Assembly: GCA_022447275.1 (NCBI GenBank)
Contig: JAKVBK010000013.1
Coordinates: forward strand, 17,318 to 81,317
Source: Oceanicola sp.
Lineage (GTDB): Bacteria; Pseudomonadota; Alphaproteobacteria; Rhodobacterales; Rhodobacteraceae
DNA: 64,000 nucleotides
Reading direction: 5' to 3'
Shown: positions 27,084-36,005 of the stretch, piece by piece
How positions within the stretch are numbered: the stretch's first letter is position 1
Layout of the letters: every line of letters begins with the position of its first letter
The notes under the pieces: generated by a model
What the model saw: the letters and a program-made list of their open reading frames with translations, nothing else
The model's database searches: none
Told to the model about the DNA's origin: nothing
Position numbers and translations under genes: made by a program

Positions 27084-28217
27084 ATGAACACGACACAGGC
27101 AACCGCACCCGCGGAAGACTTGGCCGCGATTGAGGGCAAAACCGCCATCTCGATTGACGCGATGGGCGGCGATCGCGGTCCCGCCGTTGTCGTGGCCGGG
27201 CTGGCCCTTGCCGCGCGCGAAAACCCTGACCTTGCCTTTATCCTGCACGGGCCTGCACAACAGCTGAAACCCATCGTTGCCAAAAAGGGCCTGCGCGACC
27301 GCGTCGTGATCCGCGAGGCGGGCGGCGTGGTGACCATGGATGAACGTCCCAGCCACGTGATGCGCCACGGCAAAGGGACGTCGATGTGGTCCGCGATCGA
27401 CTCAGTACGGGCGAAAGAGGCAGCCGTTGCTGTATCGCTGGGAAATACGGGCGCGCTGATGGCCCTGTCGATGTTGCGCCTGCGCAAGCTGAAGGGCGTG
27501 TCCCGCCCTGCAATTGCCTGCCTCTGGCCGACCCGGTCTTCCCATGAGTTTGCGGTGATGCTGGATGTCGGCGCCGATATCCGCGCCGATGCGAAGGACC
27601 TTCTGCAATATGCGATCATGGGGGCTGCCTACGCCCAGCGTGGTCTGGGAATCGAGCGGCCTGTTGTGGGCCTGCTGAATGTGGGCACAGAAGAACACAA
27701 AGGGCGCTCTGCGCTGCATGATGCCTCAGAGTTGATCGCAGCCCGCGCTGACGCGGCGCGTTTCACATTCGCCGGGTTTGTTGAAGGTGGCGACATCCCG
27801 GGCGGCAAGATCGACGTGATCGTGACCGATGGCTTCACGGGCAACGTGGCCCTGAAAACCGCCGAAGGCACCGCTTCTTTGATCGGTGATTTCCTGCGCG
27901 AGGCGTTCAATCACTCGATCCTGTCGCGTCTGGCGGCCCTGCTGGCGCTGACATCGCTCAGCCGTCTGCGCCAGCGCATTGACCCGCGCCGGGTCAACGG
28001 TGGTGTTTTCCTCGGCCTGAACGGGACCGTGGTCAAATCACATGGCGCTGCCGATGCCACGGGCGTTGCGGCGGCCATCAAGCTGGCCTTCCTTCTGACG
28101 CAGGCTGATTTCACATCGACTCTGACACGGCGCATGGATGCCGATGGCTCGGTCACCCCCGCTGCGGCCGATGATACGGACGAGCCAGGCGGGGCTCAGA
28201 CAGTGGCACGTACATGA
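27084..28217 (+). CDS. plsX: Phosphate acyltransferase PlsX
   Basis: Makes acyl-phosphate from acyl-ACP for membrane phospholipid synthesis (partner of PlsY). It has the opening 'ISIDAMGGDRGPAVVVAGLALA', 'SLGNTGALMALSMLRLRKL', 'RPAIACLWPT', and 'VVVSHGAADATG'-type 'GTVVKSHGAADATGVAAAI' near the C-terminus. About 377 residues. GGGG at 27072-27075 is best spaced from the ATG at 27084; the ATG at 27078 is too close. Its stop overlaps the fabH start (ATGA). Confidence 0.95.
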   Translation: MNTTQATAPAEDLAAIEGKTAISIDAMGGDRGPAVVVAGLALAARENPDLAFILHGPAQQLKPIVAKKGLRDRVVIREAGGVVTMDERPSHVMRHGKGTSMWSAIDSVRAKEAAVAVSLGNTGALMALSMLRLRKLKGVSRPAIACLWPTRSSHEFAVMLDVGADIRADAKDLLQYAIMGAAYAQRGLGIERPVVGLLNVGTEEHKGRSALHDASELIAARADAARFTFAGFVEGGDIPGGKIDVIVTDGFTGNVALKTAEGTASLIGDFLREAFNHSILSRLAALLALTSLSRLRQRIDPRRVNGGVFLGLNGTVVKSHGAADATGVAAAIKLAFLLTQADFTSTLTRRMDADGSVTPAAADDTDEPGGAQTVART

Positions 28218-29185
28218 CGGTTACACGCGCGGTGGTTCGAGGGGTCGGGCACTATCTGCCTGAGCGGGTTGTCGAGAACGAGGAATTCGTTTCGATCGTG
28301 GACACCAGCGATGAATGGATCCGCACCCGGTCCGGGATCGAACGCCGGCATTTCGCAGCCGAAGGCGAAACCACGTCTGACATGGCCGCGAAAGCGGGGC
28401 GCGCGGCGCTGGACATGGCCGGCATGGACGCTTCGGATGTGGATGCGATCGTATTGGCAACGTCCACGGCGGATCTCACCTTCCCTTCAGCGGCCACAAT
28501 GGTGCAAGCCAAACTGGGCACCGGCGGTTTCGCCTTTGACATACAGGCCGTTTGCGCGGGCTTTGTCTTTGCGCTGTCTAATGCGAATGCTTTGATCGTT
28601 TCAGGCCAGGCAAAGCGGGTGCTGGTGATCGGGGCCGAAACATTCTCGCGCATTCTCGACATGACCGACAGAACCACCTGCGTGCTGTTCGGCGATGGCG
28701 CGGGCGCGCTGCTGTTGGAAGCCGAGGACGGCACCGGCGAGAGAACTGACAGGGGCGTATTGGCAACCGATCTCAACTCGGACGGACGTTTTCGCGACAT
28801 CCTCTACGTGGATGGCGGCATCTCGACCCAAACCACGGGCCATCTGCGCATGCAGGGCAAAGAAGTGTTCCGCCATGCTGTTGAGAAACTGGCAGCAACC
28901 GCCCACAAAAGCCTCGAAAAAGTTGGCATGACGGGCGATGACGTGGATTGGATCGTGCCGCATCAGGCCAATCTGCGCATCATCAAAGGCACTGCCAGCC
29001 GCATGTCTGTGCCGATGGAGCGCGTCATCGTGACAGTACAGGATCACGGCAACACCTCGGCTGCCTCGATTCCCCTGGCACTGTCTGTGGGCCACGCACG
29101 CGGTCAGATCCAGAAGGGCCAAGTCTTGGTCATGGAGGCCATCGGCGGCGGCCTTGCCTGGGGTTCTGTAGTGCTGCGCTGGTAG
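28214..29185 (+). CDS. fabH: Beta-ketoacyl-ACP synthase III
   Basis: Starts fatty acid synthesis by condensing acetyl-CoA with malonyl-ACP. The thiolase-fold triad is visible: Cys in 'DIQAVCAGFVFALSNA', His in 'WIVPHQANLRII', Asn in 'QDHGNTSAASIPLAL'. 'TRSGIERRHFA' near the N-terminus is also typical. 323 residues. Coupled to plsX by a 4-bp overlap. Confidence 0.97.
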   Translation: MTVTRAVVRGVGHYLPERVVENEEFVSIVDTSDEWIRTRSGIERRHFAAEGETTSDMAAKAGRAALDMAGMDASDVDAIVLATSTADLTFPSAATMVQAKLGTGGFAFDIQAVCAGFVFALSNANALIVSGQAKRVLVIGAETFSRILDMTDRTTCVLFGDGAGALLLEAEDGTGERTDRGVLATDLNSDGRFRDILYVDGGISTQTTGHLRMQGKEVFRHAVEKLAATAHKSLEKVGMTGDDVDWIVPHQANLRIIKGTASRMSVPMERVIVTVQDHGNTSAASIPLALSVGHARGQIQKGQVLVMEAIGGGLAWGSVVLRW

Positions 29186-29245
29186 AACGGGCTGCAAAGC
29201 GCTGCAAAAAAAGGCAATTCCTTACATAGCTTCGGTTTCTAGTCA

Positions 29246-29275
29246 TTGACTCATATGGGCATCGGTCCCTAACCT
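29246..29275 (+). promoter_or_regulatory. Candidate sigma-70 promoter of ihfA
   Basis: TTGACT (29246-29251), an 18-bp spacer and TAACCT (29270-29275), 26 bp before the ATG of ihfA. The -35 is good and the -10 acceptable for alphaproteobacterial housekeeping promoters. Confidence 0.45.
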
Positions 29276-29301
29276 GCCTGCAAGGAACGGGAGGGCTCTC
29301 G

Positions 29302-29610
29302 ATGAGCGAGAAAACGCTAACACGTATGGACCTGAGCGAAGCGGTGTTCCGCGAAGTTGGTCTTAGCAGAAATGAATCTTCGCAAATGGTCGAAAGCGTC
29401 TTGGCGCATATGTCCGACGCGCTGGTGCGCGGCGAGCAGGTCAAGATTTCGTCCTTTGGCACGTTTTCGGTGCGTGACAAAGCCGCCCGCGTCGGGCGCA
29501 ACCCCAAGACAGGCGAAGAGGTGCCCATTCACCCCCGTCGCGTCCTCACCTTCCGCCCCTCTCATCTGATGAAAGACAGGGTTGCGGCCGGGAATCGCTC
29601 CGGCAAGTGA
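29302..29610 (+). CDS. ihfA: Integration host factor subunit alpha
   Basis: DNA-bending nucleoid protein, forms a heterodimer with IHF-beta. HU/IHF fold of 102 residues: '[22 protein letters not shown]' start, '[27 protein letters not shown]' and the arm with '[16 protein letters not shown]' . The Pro of '[11 protein letters not shown]' intercalates into DNA. GGGAGG lies before the ATG. Sits between fabH and the MerR gene, a conserved alphaproteobacterial order. Confidence 0.95.
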   Translation: MSEKTLTRMDLSEAVFREVGLSRNESSQMVESVLAHMSDALVRGEQVKISSFGTFSVRDKAARVGRNPKTGEEVPIHPRRVLTFRPSHLMKDRVAAGNRSGK

Positions 29611-29661
29611 CGGCGGCGCAGCAGGTCTGTGCCTGCAGAGCAGGTTGACACGCAACAACAC

Positions 29662-29697
29662 CCTGATTGGACAAGGCACCCTGAATGGATAAGGCAC
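29662..29697 (+). repeat. 18-bp tandem duplication spanning the start codon of the MerR gene
   Basis: CTGATTGGACAAGGCACC (29662-29679) is followed at once by CTGAATGGATAAGGCACC (29680-29697), 16 of 18 identical. The second unit contains the ATG (29685) of the MerR-family gene, so the first unit looks like a copy in which ATGG has become TTGG. Confidence 0.7.
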
Positions 29698-30677
29698 CGG
29701 AAGCGTTCCGTACAATTTCCGAAGTGGCAGACTGGCTGGGGGTGCAACCGCACGTATTACGGTTCTGGGAAAGCAAATTCCCGCAGATAAAACCCGTAAA
29801 ACGCGCAGGCGGGCGGCGCTATTACCGGCCCGCCGATATGCTGTTGCTGGGCGGGTTGAAACAACTGCTGCATGAAGACGGGCTTACCATCAAAGGCGCT
29901 CAGAAAGTACTGCGTGAACAAGGGGTTCAAGCGGTTCAGGCGATATCACCTCCGCTGGAGGATGACGCCGCCGCGGACAGCCAAACAGACGGAGCTGCTG
30001 CGCCTGTTGTACCGGCACCAGTGCAAGATGGCGAAGCCGCCACGCCGGACCAGCCAGACGCTGCGCACAGCGCAGAGAGCGAGGCCGAGCCTAGCGACAC
30101 CGCACAAACGCGCATGGATCTGCCGCAAGTGCGCCTGAAGCCCCGTCCAAGCGTCGAAGCCACGCCTGAGCCGCTCGAGGACAGCCATGAAGCTGAGCCG
30201 GCCCCGCAGGCCGCCGCCTCGAAGGCACCCGCTGCAGAGCCAGAGCCCTCCACGCCCTCGCTGTTTGACGCAGGGCTCGACATGCCTGACGGCGCGCATG
30301 GCACAGCCGGCAGCGGGTCAACGGCCCAACTGCCGTCCTTCCGCTCGCGGCTCGGCGCCACGCTGGGTGCGCGCAAATCCTCATCGGCGTCGCGGGCCGG
30401 CACACCCGCAGATGCGCCAGCCGAAACAGAGGCGGCCGAGGCCCCAGAGGCGCCCCCCGCGCCAGCACAGATGGCGGCCTCAGAACAAGCCGACGCGCCC
30501 GCCTCGGACACTGGGGCAGAAACCACCGCGCCCGCGGCTGCACGCCTGCCCGAATCCGACACCGACCTGCAGACAGCCCTGAGCAGCCTCGCCCCCGGAC
30601 AGGTCGCCGCCATCAAGCTGCGCCCCTATTACGAACAGCTGGTCGCCTTGCGAGACCGGATGGACGAAGTGGCCTGA
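29685..30677 (+). CDS. MerR family transcriptional regulator with long disordered extension
   Basis: The first about 75 residues form a MerR-type winged helix: '[55 protein letters not shown]'. The rest, about 240 residues, is Ala/Pro/Glu-rich low-complexity sequence, ending in a short conserved helix ('[29 protein letters not shown]'). No ligand-binding Cys cluster or effector domain is visible. Such proteins are conserved next to ihfA in Rhodobacterales, but their targets are not established. TTGACA at 29645-29650 could be its -35. Confidence 0.85.
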   Translation: MDKAPEAFRTISEVADWLGVQPHVLRFWESKFPQIKPVKRAGGRRYYRPADMLLLGGLKQLLHEDGLTIKGAQKVLREQGVQAVQAISPPLEDDAAADSQTDGAAAPVVPAPVQDGEAATPDQPDAAHSAESEAEPSDTAQTRMDLPQVRLKPRPSVEATPEPLEDSHEAEPAPQAAASKAPAAEPEPSTPSLFDAGLDMPDGAHGTAGSGSTAQLPSFRSRLGATLGARKSSSASRAGTPADAPAETEAAEAPEAPPAPAQMAASEQADAPASDTGAETTAPAAARLPESDTDLQTALSSLAPGQVAAIKLRPYYEQLVALRDRMDEVA

Positions 30678-30789
30678 GGCTTGGCTGCCCCGTGATGCAG
30701 AGTGCTGAACAACCGTTTGACCCGCAGGTGACTTTCTTCTCACTTATGCGCTTGCGCCTGCCTGACTTCATGCTAGAAGGCCTCAACGT

Positions 30790-30866
30790 CGGGCTATGGC
30801 GCAGCCTGGTAGCGCGTCCGTCTGGGGGACGGAAGGTCGCAGGTTCGAGTCCTGCTAGCCCGACCA
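30790..30866 (+). tRNA. tRNA-Pro (anticodon GGG)
   Basis: Full cloverleaf: acceptor CGGGCTA / TAGCCCG, D-arm with GCGCAGCCTGGTAGCGC, anticodon stem TCCGT / ACGGA around loop CTGGGGG (anticodon GGG), T-arm GCAGGTTCGAGTCCTGC, and an encoded 3' ACCA. Length is 77 nt. Reads CCC and CCU proline codons. Confidence 0.97.
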
Positions 30867-30897
30867 ACCGACGTTTTGTCAGCCCCAAGGGGGGATC

Positions 30898-31962
30898 ATG
30901 ACCGGTCTCCTTGCGCGGCAGCAAATTCAGCATCTCATTGATATGTCTGCGATCGGCTTCGATCAGCCTTTGGCTGAGGGACAGGTTCAGCCTGCCAGCC
31001 TTGATCTGCGGCTCGGCCCTGTTGCCTACCGCGTGCGGGCCTCGTTTCTGGCCGGCACAGGGCGCAGCGTGGCTGCCCGCATCGAAGAGTTCGGGATGCA
31101 TGAGATCGCGCTTGATGGGGGCGCAGTGCTGGAAAAGGGCTGCGTCTATGTGGTTCCACTGCTCGAGCATCTCTCTCTGCCGCCCCATATTTCTGCCATC
31201 GCCAATGCCAAAAGCTCGACCGGGCGTCTGGATCTGCTGACGCGCGTGATCACCAATGAGGGTGTGGAGTTTGACAGGATCGCGCCGGGCTATACCGGCC
31301 CGCTTTATGCAGAGATCTGCCCACGCTCCTTCTCGGTTCTGGCACGCACGGGCATGCGTCTGAACCAGATCCGGTTTCGCGACGGGCAATCGGTTTTGTC
31401 CGATGCAGAACTGCAAGACCTCGATCGCGCAAGCGCGCTGGTCGATGGCACTGCCACGATCGCGGGGGGGCTGGCCTTTTCCGTGGATCTTGAGCCAGCG
31501 CACGGGCAGCCTGCGGGATGGCGCGCAAAGCCCCATGCCGGCGTCATTGATCTTGACCGCATTGGCCAGCATGACCCAACCGAGTTCTGGGAAGCGGTTC
31601 CGGCGCGCGATGGGCGCATGATCCTTGATCCCGGTGCTTTCTACATTCTCGTCAGCCGCGAAGCCGTTCACATTCCACCAGATTATGCCGCCGAAATGGC
31701 CCCCTATCTGGCAATGGTCGGCGAATTCCGCGTGCATTACGCGGGCTTCTTTGATCCCGGTTTCGGCCATGGCACACCCGCGCGCGGTGTGCTGGAAGTG
31801 CGCTGCCACGAAAGCCCCTTCCTGCTCGAGCATGGGCAGATCGTGGGCCGGCTGATTTATGAACGCATGTCTGAACGGCCAGATGTCCTGTATGGCACGG
31901 ACATTGCCTCAAACTATCAGGGGCAAGGCCTGAAACTGTCCAAACATTTCAAGACCCCGTAA
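30898..31962 (+). CDS. dcd: 2'-deoxycytidine 5'-triphosphate deaminase (double-length alphaproteobacterial form)
   Basis: Deaminates dCTP to dUTP for thymidylate synthesis. The protein is 354 residues, nearly twice the 190 or so of E. coli Dcd, with two dUTPase-like folds: N-terminal 'QVQPASLDLRLGPVAYRV' and 'AIANAKSSTGRLDLLTRVITNEGVEFDRIAPGYTGPLYAEI' (S-x-R-type motif) and a C-terminal half with 'HYAGFFDPGFGHG' and 'EVRCHESPFLLEHGQIVGRLIYERM'. This length is normal for alphaproteobacterial DCD. Starts 31 bp after tRNA-Pro; a weak GGGGGATC precedes the ATG. Confidence 0.88.
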   Translation: MTGLLARQQIQHLIDMSAIGFDQPLAEGQVQPASLDLRLGPVAYRVRASFLAGTGRSVAARIEEFGMHEIALDGGAVLEKGCVYVVPLLEHLSLPPHISAIANAKSSTGRLDLLTRVITNEGVEFDRIAPGYTGPLYAEICPRSFSVLARTGMRLNQIRFRDGQSVLSDAELQDLDRASALVDGTATIAGGLAFSVDLEPAHGQPAGWRAKPHAGVIDLDRIGQHDPTEFWEAVPARDGRMILDPGAFYILVSREAVHIPPDYAAEMAPYLAMVGEFRVHYAGFFDPGFGHGTPARGVLEVRCHESPFLLEHGQIVGRLIYERMSERPDVLYGTDIASNYQGQGLKLSKHFKTP

Positions 31963-32098
31963 GCGCCGAACCACCGTCAAGCGACTGAAAATACAAGCTT
32001 ATTTCGCAGTAGAAGACGCGAGTTTGCGCGCGCCGCTCAGAACTATGGGCCGCACGACATCCCTGCGCGCAGCAGCCACTTCAGCGGATACTTGGCCC

Positions 32099-32287
32099 CT
32101 AGAAACGGCCAAATTTCCGAAGGACACGGGTGGTTTGGCGCAAGTTGCGCGCCTGTTGGCGCTGGCGGCGCATCTGGGCCTTTTCCTCTGGGCTGCGCGG
32201 CTGGCCAGACGTGGGCCCCATGCCCTGTTGACGGCCATTGACCCGCATCATTCGGGTCACCATGCGCATGAGTTGGTTCATAATCAT
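32099..32287 (-). CDS. Small basic hypothetical protein in the scpAB operon
   Basis: A 62-residue Met- and Arg-rich protein ('MIMNQLMRMVTRMMRVNG' then 'SPEEKAQMRRQRQQARNLRQTTRVLRKFGRF'). The ATG shares one base with the scpB stop (TGATG), strong evidence for translation. The N-terminal amphipathic helix and basic second half suggest membrane or nucleic-acid binding, but no family is recognised by eye. In many relatives tatABC follows scpB; here this short gene ends the operon. Confidence 0.65.
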   Translation of the reverse strand: MIMNQLMRMVTRMMRVNGRQQGMGPTSGQPRSPEEKAQMRRQRQQARNLRQTTRVLRKFGRF

Positions 32288-33009
32288 CAATCCGGGTCCT
32301 GTACCTGTGCCGTCTCTGCGGCGGGTTGCTCCCCCTCATCGTCTGAACTCGTAAACATTTCTTCCTGCCCGTCGTCTTCGTCCTGCGGAGCATCGGGCAG
32401 TGGCCGGGCATCCAGCAGCCCTGCTGCCCGCAATTCTTTCAGGCCCGGCAGATCGCGGGCACTTTCGAGGCCGAAATGGTCCAAGAAGCCCGGGGTGACC
32501 ACGAATGTAACCGGGCGGCCCGGTGTCATGCGCCGACGCCCCAGTCGGATCCATTCCATTTCAAGCAACTGATCCACCGTTCCCCGGGAAACAGACACGC
32601 CGCGAATTTCTTCGATCTCGGCCCGGGTGACAGGCTGGTGGTAGGCGATGATCGCCAATGTCTCGATCGCAGCACGGCTCAGCTTGCGCGTTTCAACCAC
32701 TTCCTTGCGCAAAAGAAAGCTCAGGTCCGGGGCCGTGCGCATGGCGTAGCCATCGCCGATCCGCACAACATTCACCCCCCTGCCCTCATAGCGCTTGCGC
32801 AGCAGCACGATGGCCTCAGCGGCATCTGCGCCGTGGGGCATGCGGGCATTCATCTCTGCCACAGAGACCGGCTCGGCGGAGGCAAACAGGATGGCCTCGA
32901 CCATGCGCTCCTGCTCGGCCAGCGGGGGCGACTCAAAGAGGCTGTCGCGCGCAGGGCCTGCGGGGGCCTCGGCCTGAGCCTCCGCGCTGTCATGTTCCGC
33001 TTCAGACAT
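32287..33009 (-). CDS. scpB: Segregation and condensation protein B
   Basis: Kleisin-associated winged-helix subunit of the SMC-ScpAB condensin. Characteristic 'EQERMVEAILFASAEPVSVAEMNARMP', 'YAMRTAPDLSFLL', 'LSRAAIETLAIIAYHQPVTRAEIEEIRGVS' and 'GTVDQLLEMEWIRLGRRRMTPGRPVTFVVT'. The C-terminus is an acidic tail ('DEDDGQEEMFTSSDDEG'). Two in-frame ATGs, 33015 and 33009, are possible; both overlap the end of scpA. 240 residues. Confidence 0.93.
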   Translation of the reverse strand: MSEAEHDSAEAQAEAPAGPARDSLFESPPLAEQERMVEAILFASAEPVSVAEMNARMPHGADAAEAIVLLRKRYEGRGVNVVRIGDGYAMRTAPDLSFLLRKEVVETRKLSRAAIETLAIIAYHQPVTRAEIEEIRGVSVSRGTVDQLLEMEWIRLGRRRMTPGRPVTFVVTPGFLDHFGLESARDLPGLKELRAAGLLDARPLPDAPQDEDDGQEEMFTSSDDEGEQPAAETAQVQDPD

Positions 33010-33865
33010 CGCCATCTCCCTTGGGCTGGGCGCGCCGCACCTTGATGGGCGCAAAGGTTTCATCCTGGCGCAATTGCAGCTTGCCAGCCTTGGCGAGCTC
33101 AAGCGAGGCTGCGAAGGTGGATGCCGTGGCCGAGCGACGCCGCTCTGGATGGCTGACCCATCCCTGTGGCAGCCACGACATCAGGTCGGTCCAATCTCCG
33201 GCCAGCCCGATCCGGTTGCGCAGGGCATCCAACGCTTCTTCCATTGTCACCAGGTTTTCCCGATCCATCACATAGGGGCGGAATTCATCTTTGGTTCGGA
33301 TCCGGGCATAGGCTTGCATCAGGTCAAGAAGCCCCGCCGTATAACGCACCTCGCGCACCCGCTCGACCTGCTCTGGCACCCCGCGAGCAAAGAAATCCCG
33401 GCCAAGCCTGTCCCGTGCCATCAGCTTTGCCGCCGCCTCGCGCATGGCCGCCAGCCGTTCCAGCTGGAAGGCAAGATGGGCGGCCATTTCCTCACCGGTG
33501 GGGCCTTCCTCACCGGGCTCTGGCGGCAACAGGAGGCGCGATTTCAGAAAGGCCAGCCATGCCGCCATCACAAGGTAGTCGGCTGCCAATTCGATCCGCA
33601 GCGCCTTGGCCCGCTCGACGAATTCCAGATACTGCTCTGCCAAAGCCAGGATCGAGATGTGGCGCAGGTCCACCTTCTGGGTGCGCCCCAAGGTTAGCAA
33701 AAGATCGAGCGGCCCTTCGAACCCGTCCACATCGATGATCAGGGCTTCTCCGGCCACCCGTTCGGCGACGGAAAGTTCGAGCACCTGTTGGGCAGGCGCG
33801 GCAAGGCCATCGCCCAAGGGCTGCTCCCCGTCAGAGCGGGGCGGATCTTGCGTGCTCTGTGCCAT
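33002..33865 (-). CDS. scpA: Segregation and condensation protein A
   Basis: Kleisin subunit bridging SMC heads. The N-terminal motif 'IIDVDGFEGPLDLLLTLGRTQKVDLRHISILALAEQYLEF' and 'ADYLVMAAWLAFLKSRLLLP' are diagnostic. 287 residues. Starts inside the 3' end of nagZ (35-bp overlap) and ends inside scpB, so nagZ-scpA-scpB are tightly coupled. The ATG at 33865 is the first before the homologous region. Confidence 0.93.
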   Translation of the reverse strand: MAQSTQDPPRSDGEQPLGDGLAAPAQQVLELSVAERVAGEALIIDVDGFEGPLDLLLTLGRTQKVDLRHISILALAEQYLEFVERAKALRIELAADYLVMAAWLAFLKSRLLLPPEPGEEGPTGEEMAAHLAFQLERLAAMREAAAKLMARDRLGRDFFARGVPEQVERVREVRYTAGLLDLMQAYARIRTKDEFRPYVMDRENLVTMEEALDALRNRIGLAGDWTDLMSWLPQGWVSHPERRRSATASTFAASLELAKAGKLQLRQDETFAPIKVRRAQPKGDGDV

Positions 33866-34874
33866 CCTGCCGCCTCTCGCTGTGCAGGGCTTCAAATTCA
33901 GCGGCAAGCGCGTGGATGTCAACGGGCTGAGCAGGTTGTCTTGCCTGCAGGGCCTCGGTGGCGCGTGCTGCCTCTTGCGGGCTGAACTCCCCGGCTGCTG
34001 CGGCCACGGCCCGCATCTCCTCGAGGTTGCCATTGCAGTGCAGCACCACATCACATCCCGCGGCACGGGCGCGCGTGGCCCGCTCAGCCGGTGTGCCGCC
34101 CAGTGCCTCCATCGAGAGATCGTCCGTGATCAGCAACCCGTTAAACCCAATTTCTTCTCGGATAAGGGCAATGCAGTGCGGTGAAACGGTCACCGGCAGC
34201 TGCGGGTCCACCTCAGGCAGCACCAAATGCCCCGTCATGCCCAGCGGCAAATCCGCCAGCGCCTGGAACGGCAGGAAATCCGTCTGCCGTAATCTGTCGA
34301 GAGGAGCGCGCAGGGTGGGTGTTTCCAGATGACTGTCCACCACGGCCTGACCGTGGCCAGGGATATGCTTGAGAACGGGCAGCACGCCCCCGTGCAAAAG
34401 CCCATCAGCACAGGCGCGTGCAATCGCCGACACCCGCTCCGGGGATGTTCCATAGCAGCGATTGCGCAAGACAGCGTGGGTCTGCGCCTCCGCGATATCG
34501 GCCAGCGGCGCGCAGTTGCCATCGATCCCTACGGCCGTCAGTTCTGCCGCAATGATGCGCATCCGCAGCCACATGGCGCGGCATGCGGCCTCGAGGGGCA
34601 AGTCCGCCAGACTGTCCAGCGGCGGCGCCCATTCCCGCCAATGGGGCGCACGCAGCCGCTGCACACGCCCGCCCTCCTGGTCGGTAAAGATCGGCACATT
34701 GCGGCCTACGGCGGCGCGCAAATCCGCGCAAAGGGCCGACAATTGCGCAGGTGTCTCTACGTTGCGGGCAAACAGGATAAACCCAAAAGGCTGCACCTGT
34801 TGAAAAAAGGCTGCCTCAGCGGCCTCAAGGTGCAGCCCCTTGCAGCCCAGAATAAGCGGTCTGTGCATGGTCAT
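33831..34874 (-). CDS. nagZ: Beta-N-acetylhexosaminidase NagZ (glycoside hydrolase family 3)
   Basis: Removes GlcNAc from anhydromuropeptides in peptidoglycan recycling, in the cytoplasm. Motifs: 'FTDQEGGRVQRL', 'DGNCAPLADIAEAQTHAVLRNRCYG', 'VLPVLKHIPGHGQAVVDSHLETP' with the KH(I/F)PGHG loop whose catalytic acid/base His lies there, and the nucleophile Asp in 'LLITDDLSMEALGG'. 347 residues. GGAAGGGCG precedes the ATG. The 15-bp gap to the SPOR gene makes them one operon. Confidence 0.93.
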   Translation of the reverse strand: MTMHRPLILGCKGLHLEAAEAAFFQQVQPFGFILFARNVETPAQLSALCADLRAAVGRNVPIFTDQEGGRVQRLRAPHWREWAPPLDSLADLPLEAACRAMWLRMRIIAAELTAVGIDGNCAPLADIAEAQTHAVLRNRCYGTSPERVSAIARACADGLLHGGVLPVLKHIPGHGQAVVDSHLETPTLRAPLDRLRQTDFLPFQALADLPLGMTGHLVLPEVDPQLPVTVSPHCIALIREEIGFNGLLITDDLSMEALGGTPAERATRARAAGCDVVLHCNGNLEEMRAVAAAAGEFSPQEAARATEALQARQPAQPVDIHALAAEFEALHSERRQDGTEHARSAPL

Positions 34875-34889
34875 CGCCCTTCCCGCCTT

Positions 34890-35852
34890 TTAACGCGCCA
34901 CAACGGGGATACAGTCCGCCTTGCCCGCCAGCAGTTCTGCACAAAAGCGCCGCGCGTCGCTGAGATCGACAAAGCCGGCGGCCCTCAGACGATAGAACAT
35001 CCGTCCGCCGGATTGGGCTTCCATGATGACCTTGCGCTTGCCATCCATCAGAGGGGCAAAGGGCCCGCTTATCATACCATCCCATGCCTTTTGCGCCATT
35101 TCAGGGCTGTCAAACGCCCCCAATTGCACAAGCCGGTCGCCCGGTGCTGGCGGGGCTTGCTGCGACAGGGAGGCCTGCACGACCGTGGCGCGCGGAGCAG
35201 ACGCCCCAAAGCTGGCGGGACGGGCCATGGGATAAAGCGACCGCCCCAACCCCTCTACGGCCGGTGTCGCCACGGCGGGGGCTGGCAAGACGGCCAGTTC
35301 CTCTTCGACAGGATTGCGCGATACGGTTTCGATCTCGGGCAAGGGGTCCGACAGGCGAGAGGCCCCGCTGACCAAACGCTCGACCAGCGCCAAGGTTTGC
35401 GCGGCGCGCTCCTCCTCGGTAAGCGGCGCCACTTCAGCCGCAACCGTCATATCCTCGGAATGCAGTTGCGTGGGCTCGTCGAGAACCCGCACTTCCATGG
35501 GCGCTTCGGGCGTGCCGCGGGCCTCCTGCACTTCGTTGACCGACAGCCCCTTATGGGCAATGTCAGCTCCGCCCGGATTGCTGGGGGCAACCCGCATTGG
35601 TTTTTCTAGCGCCAGCACAACGGGCACTTGCGTCACATCGCGCAAGCTAAGCTTGACGCCCCAGACCGCAAATCCGATCAGAAGCCCAACCGACGCCAGC
35701 GCCCCGCACCAATGCACCACGCCGGCCAAGCGTGCCGCTCGGCCAGACATGCGATCGCCAACCATTTCAGAATGTGAACTGTGCCAAGCATCCGCATCTG
35801 CGTTTGCATCTTCCGTGTCCGGGGAGAACTGCCCGGGGCCCGCATTTATCAT
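34890..35852 (-). CDS. SPOR domain protein, bitopic membrane protein
   Basis: Probable septal-ring/peptidoglycan-binding protein. One transmembrane helix near the N-terminus ('GALASVGLLIGFAVWGVKLSL'), a long Ala/Pro/Glu-rich periplasmic linker, and a C-terminal SPOR domain ('LVQLGAFDSPEMAQKAWDGM', 'MFYRLRAAGFVDLSDARRFCAELLAGKADCIPVV') that binds denuded glycan strands. ATG 35852 is preceded by AGGATCGGG; an in-frame GTG at 35882 is a longer alternative. Lies between argS and nagZ, as in other Rhodobacterales. Confidence 0.85.
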   Translation of the reverse strand: MINAGPGQFSPDTEDANADADAWHSSHSEMVGDRMSGRAARLAGVVHWCGALASVGLLIGFAVWGVKLSLRDVTQVPVVLALEKPMRVAPSNPGGADIAHKGLSVNEVQEARGTPEAPMEVRVLDEPTQLHSEDMTVAAEVAPLTEEERAAQTLALVERLVSGASRLSDPLPEIETVSRNPVEEELAVLPAPAVATPAVEGLGRSLYPMARPASFGASAPRATVVQASLSQQAPPAPGDRLVQLGAFDSPEMAQKAWDGMISGPFAPLMDGKRKVIMEAQSGGRMFYRLRAAGFVDLSDARRFCAELLAGKADCIPVVAR

Positions 35853-36005
35853 GGGTTTTACCCGATCCTGTGCCTGTGACACCCGGGATCACATGACAGC
35901 ACGCGTATCCCGAGCCTGAATACAGCCTGTCACACATCTTGCGCACGTGATCAGACCCTGCCTCTGACCCGGCCTGCAGAAAGGAGTTTCCCTTCCAGTC
36001 GCGCT

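Noticed and set aside
31999..32238. A 79-codon minus-strand frame overlapping the small gene after scpB
   Set aside because: The other frame (32099-32287) is coupled to scpB by a TGATG overlap and has a more protein-like sequence, so this one is the shadow.
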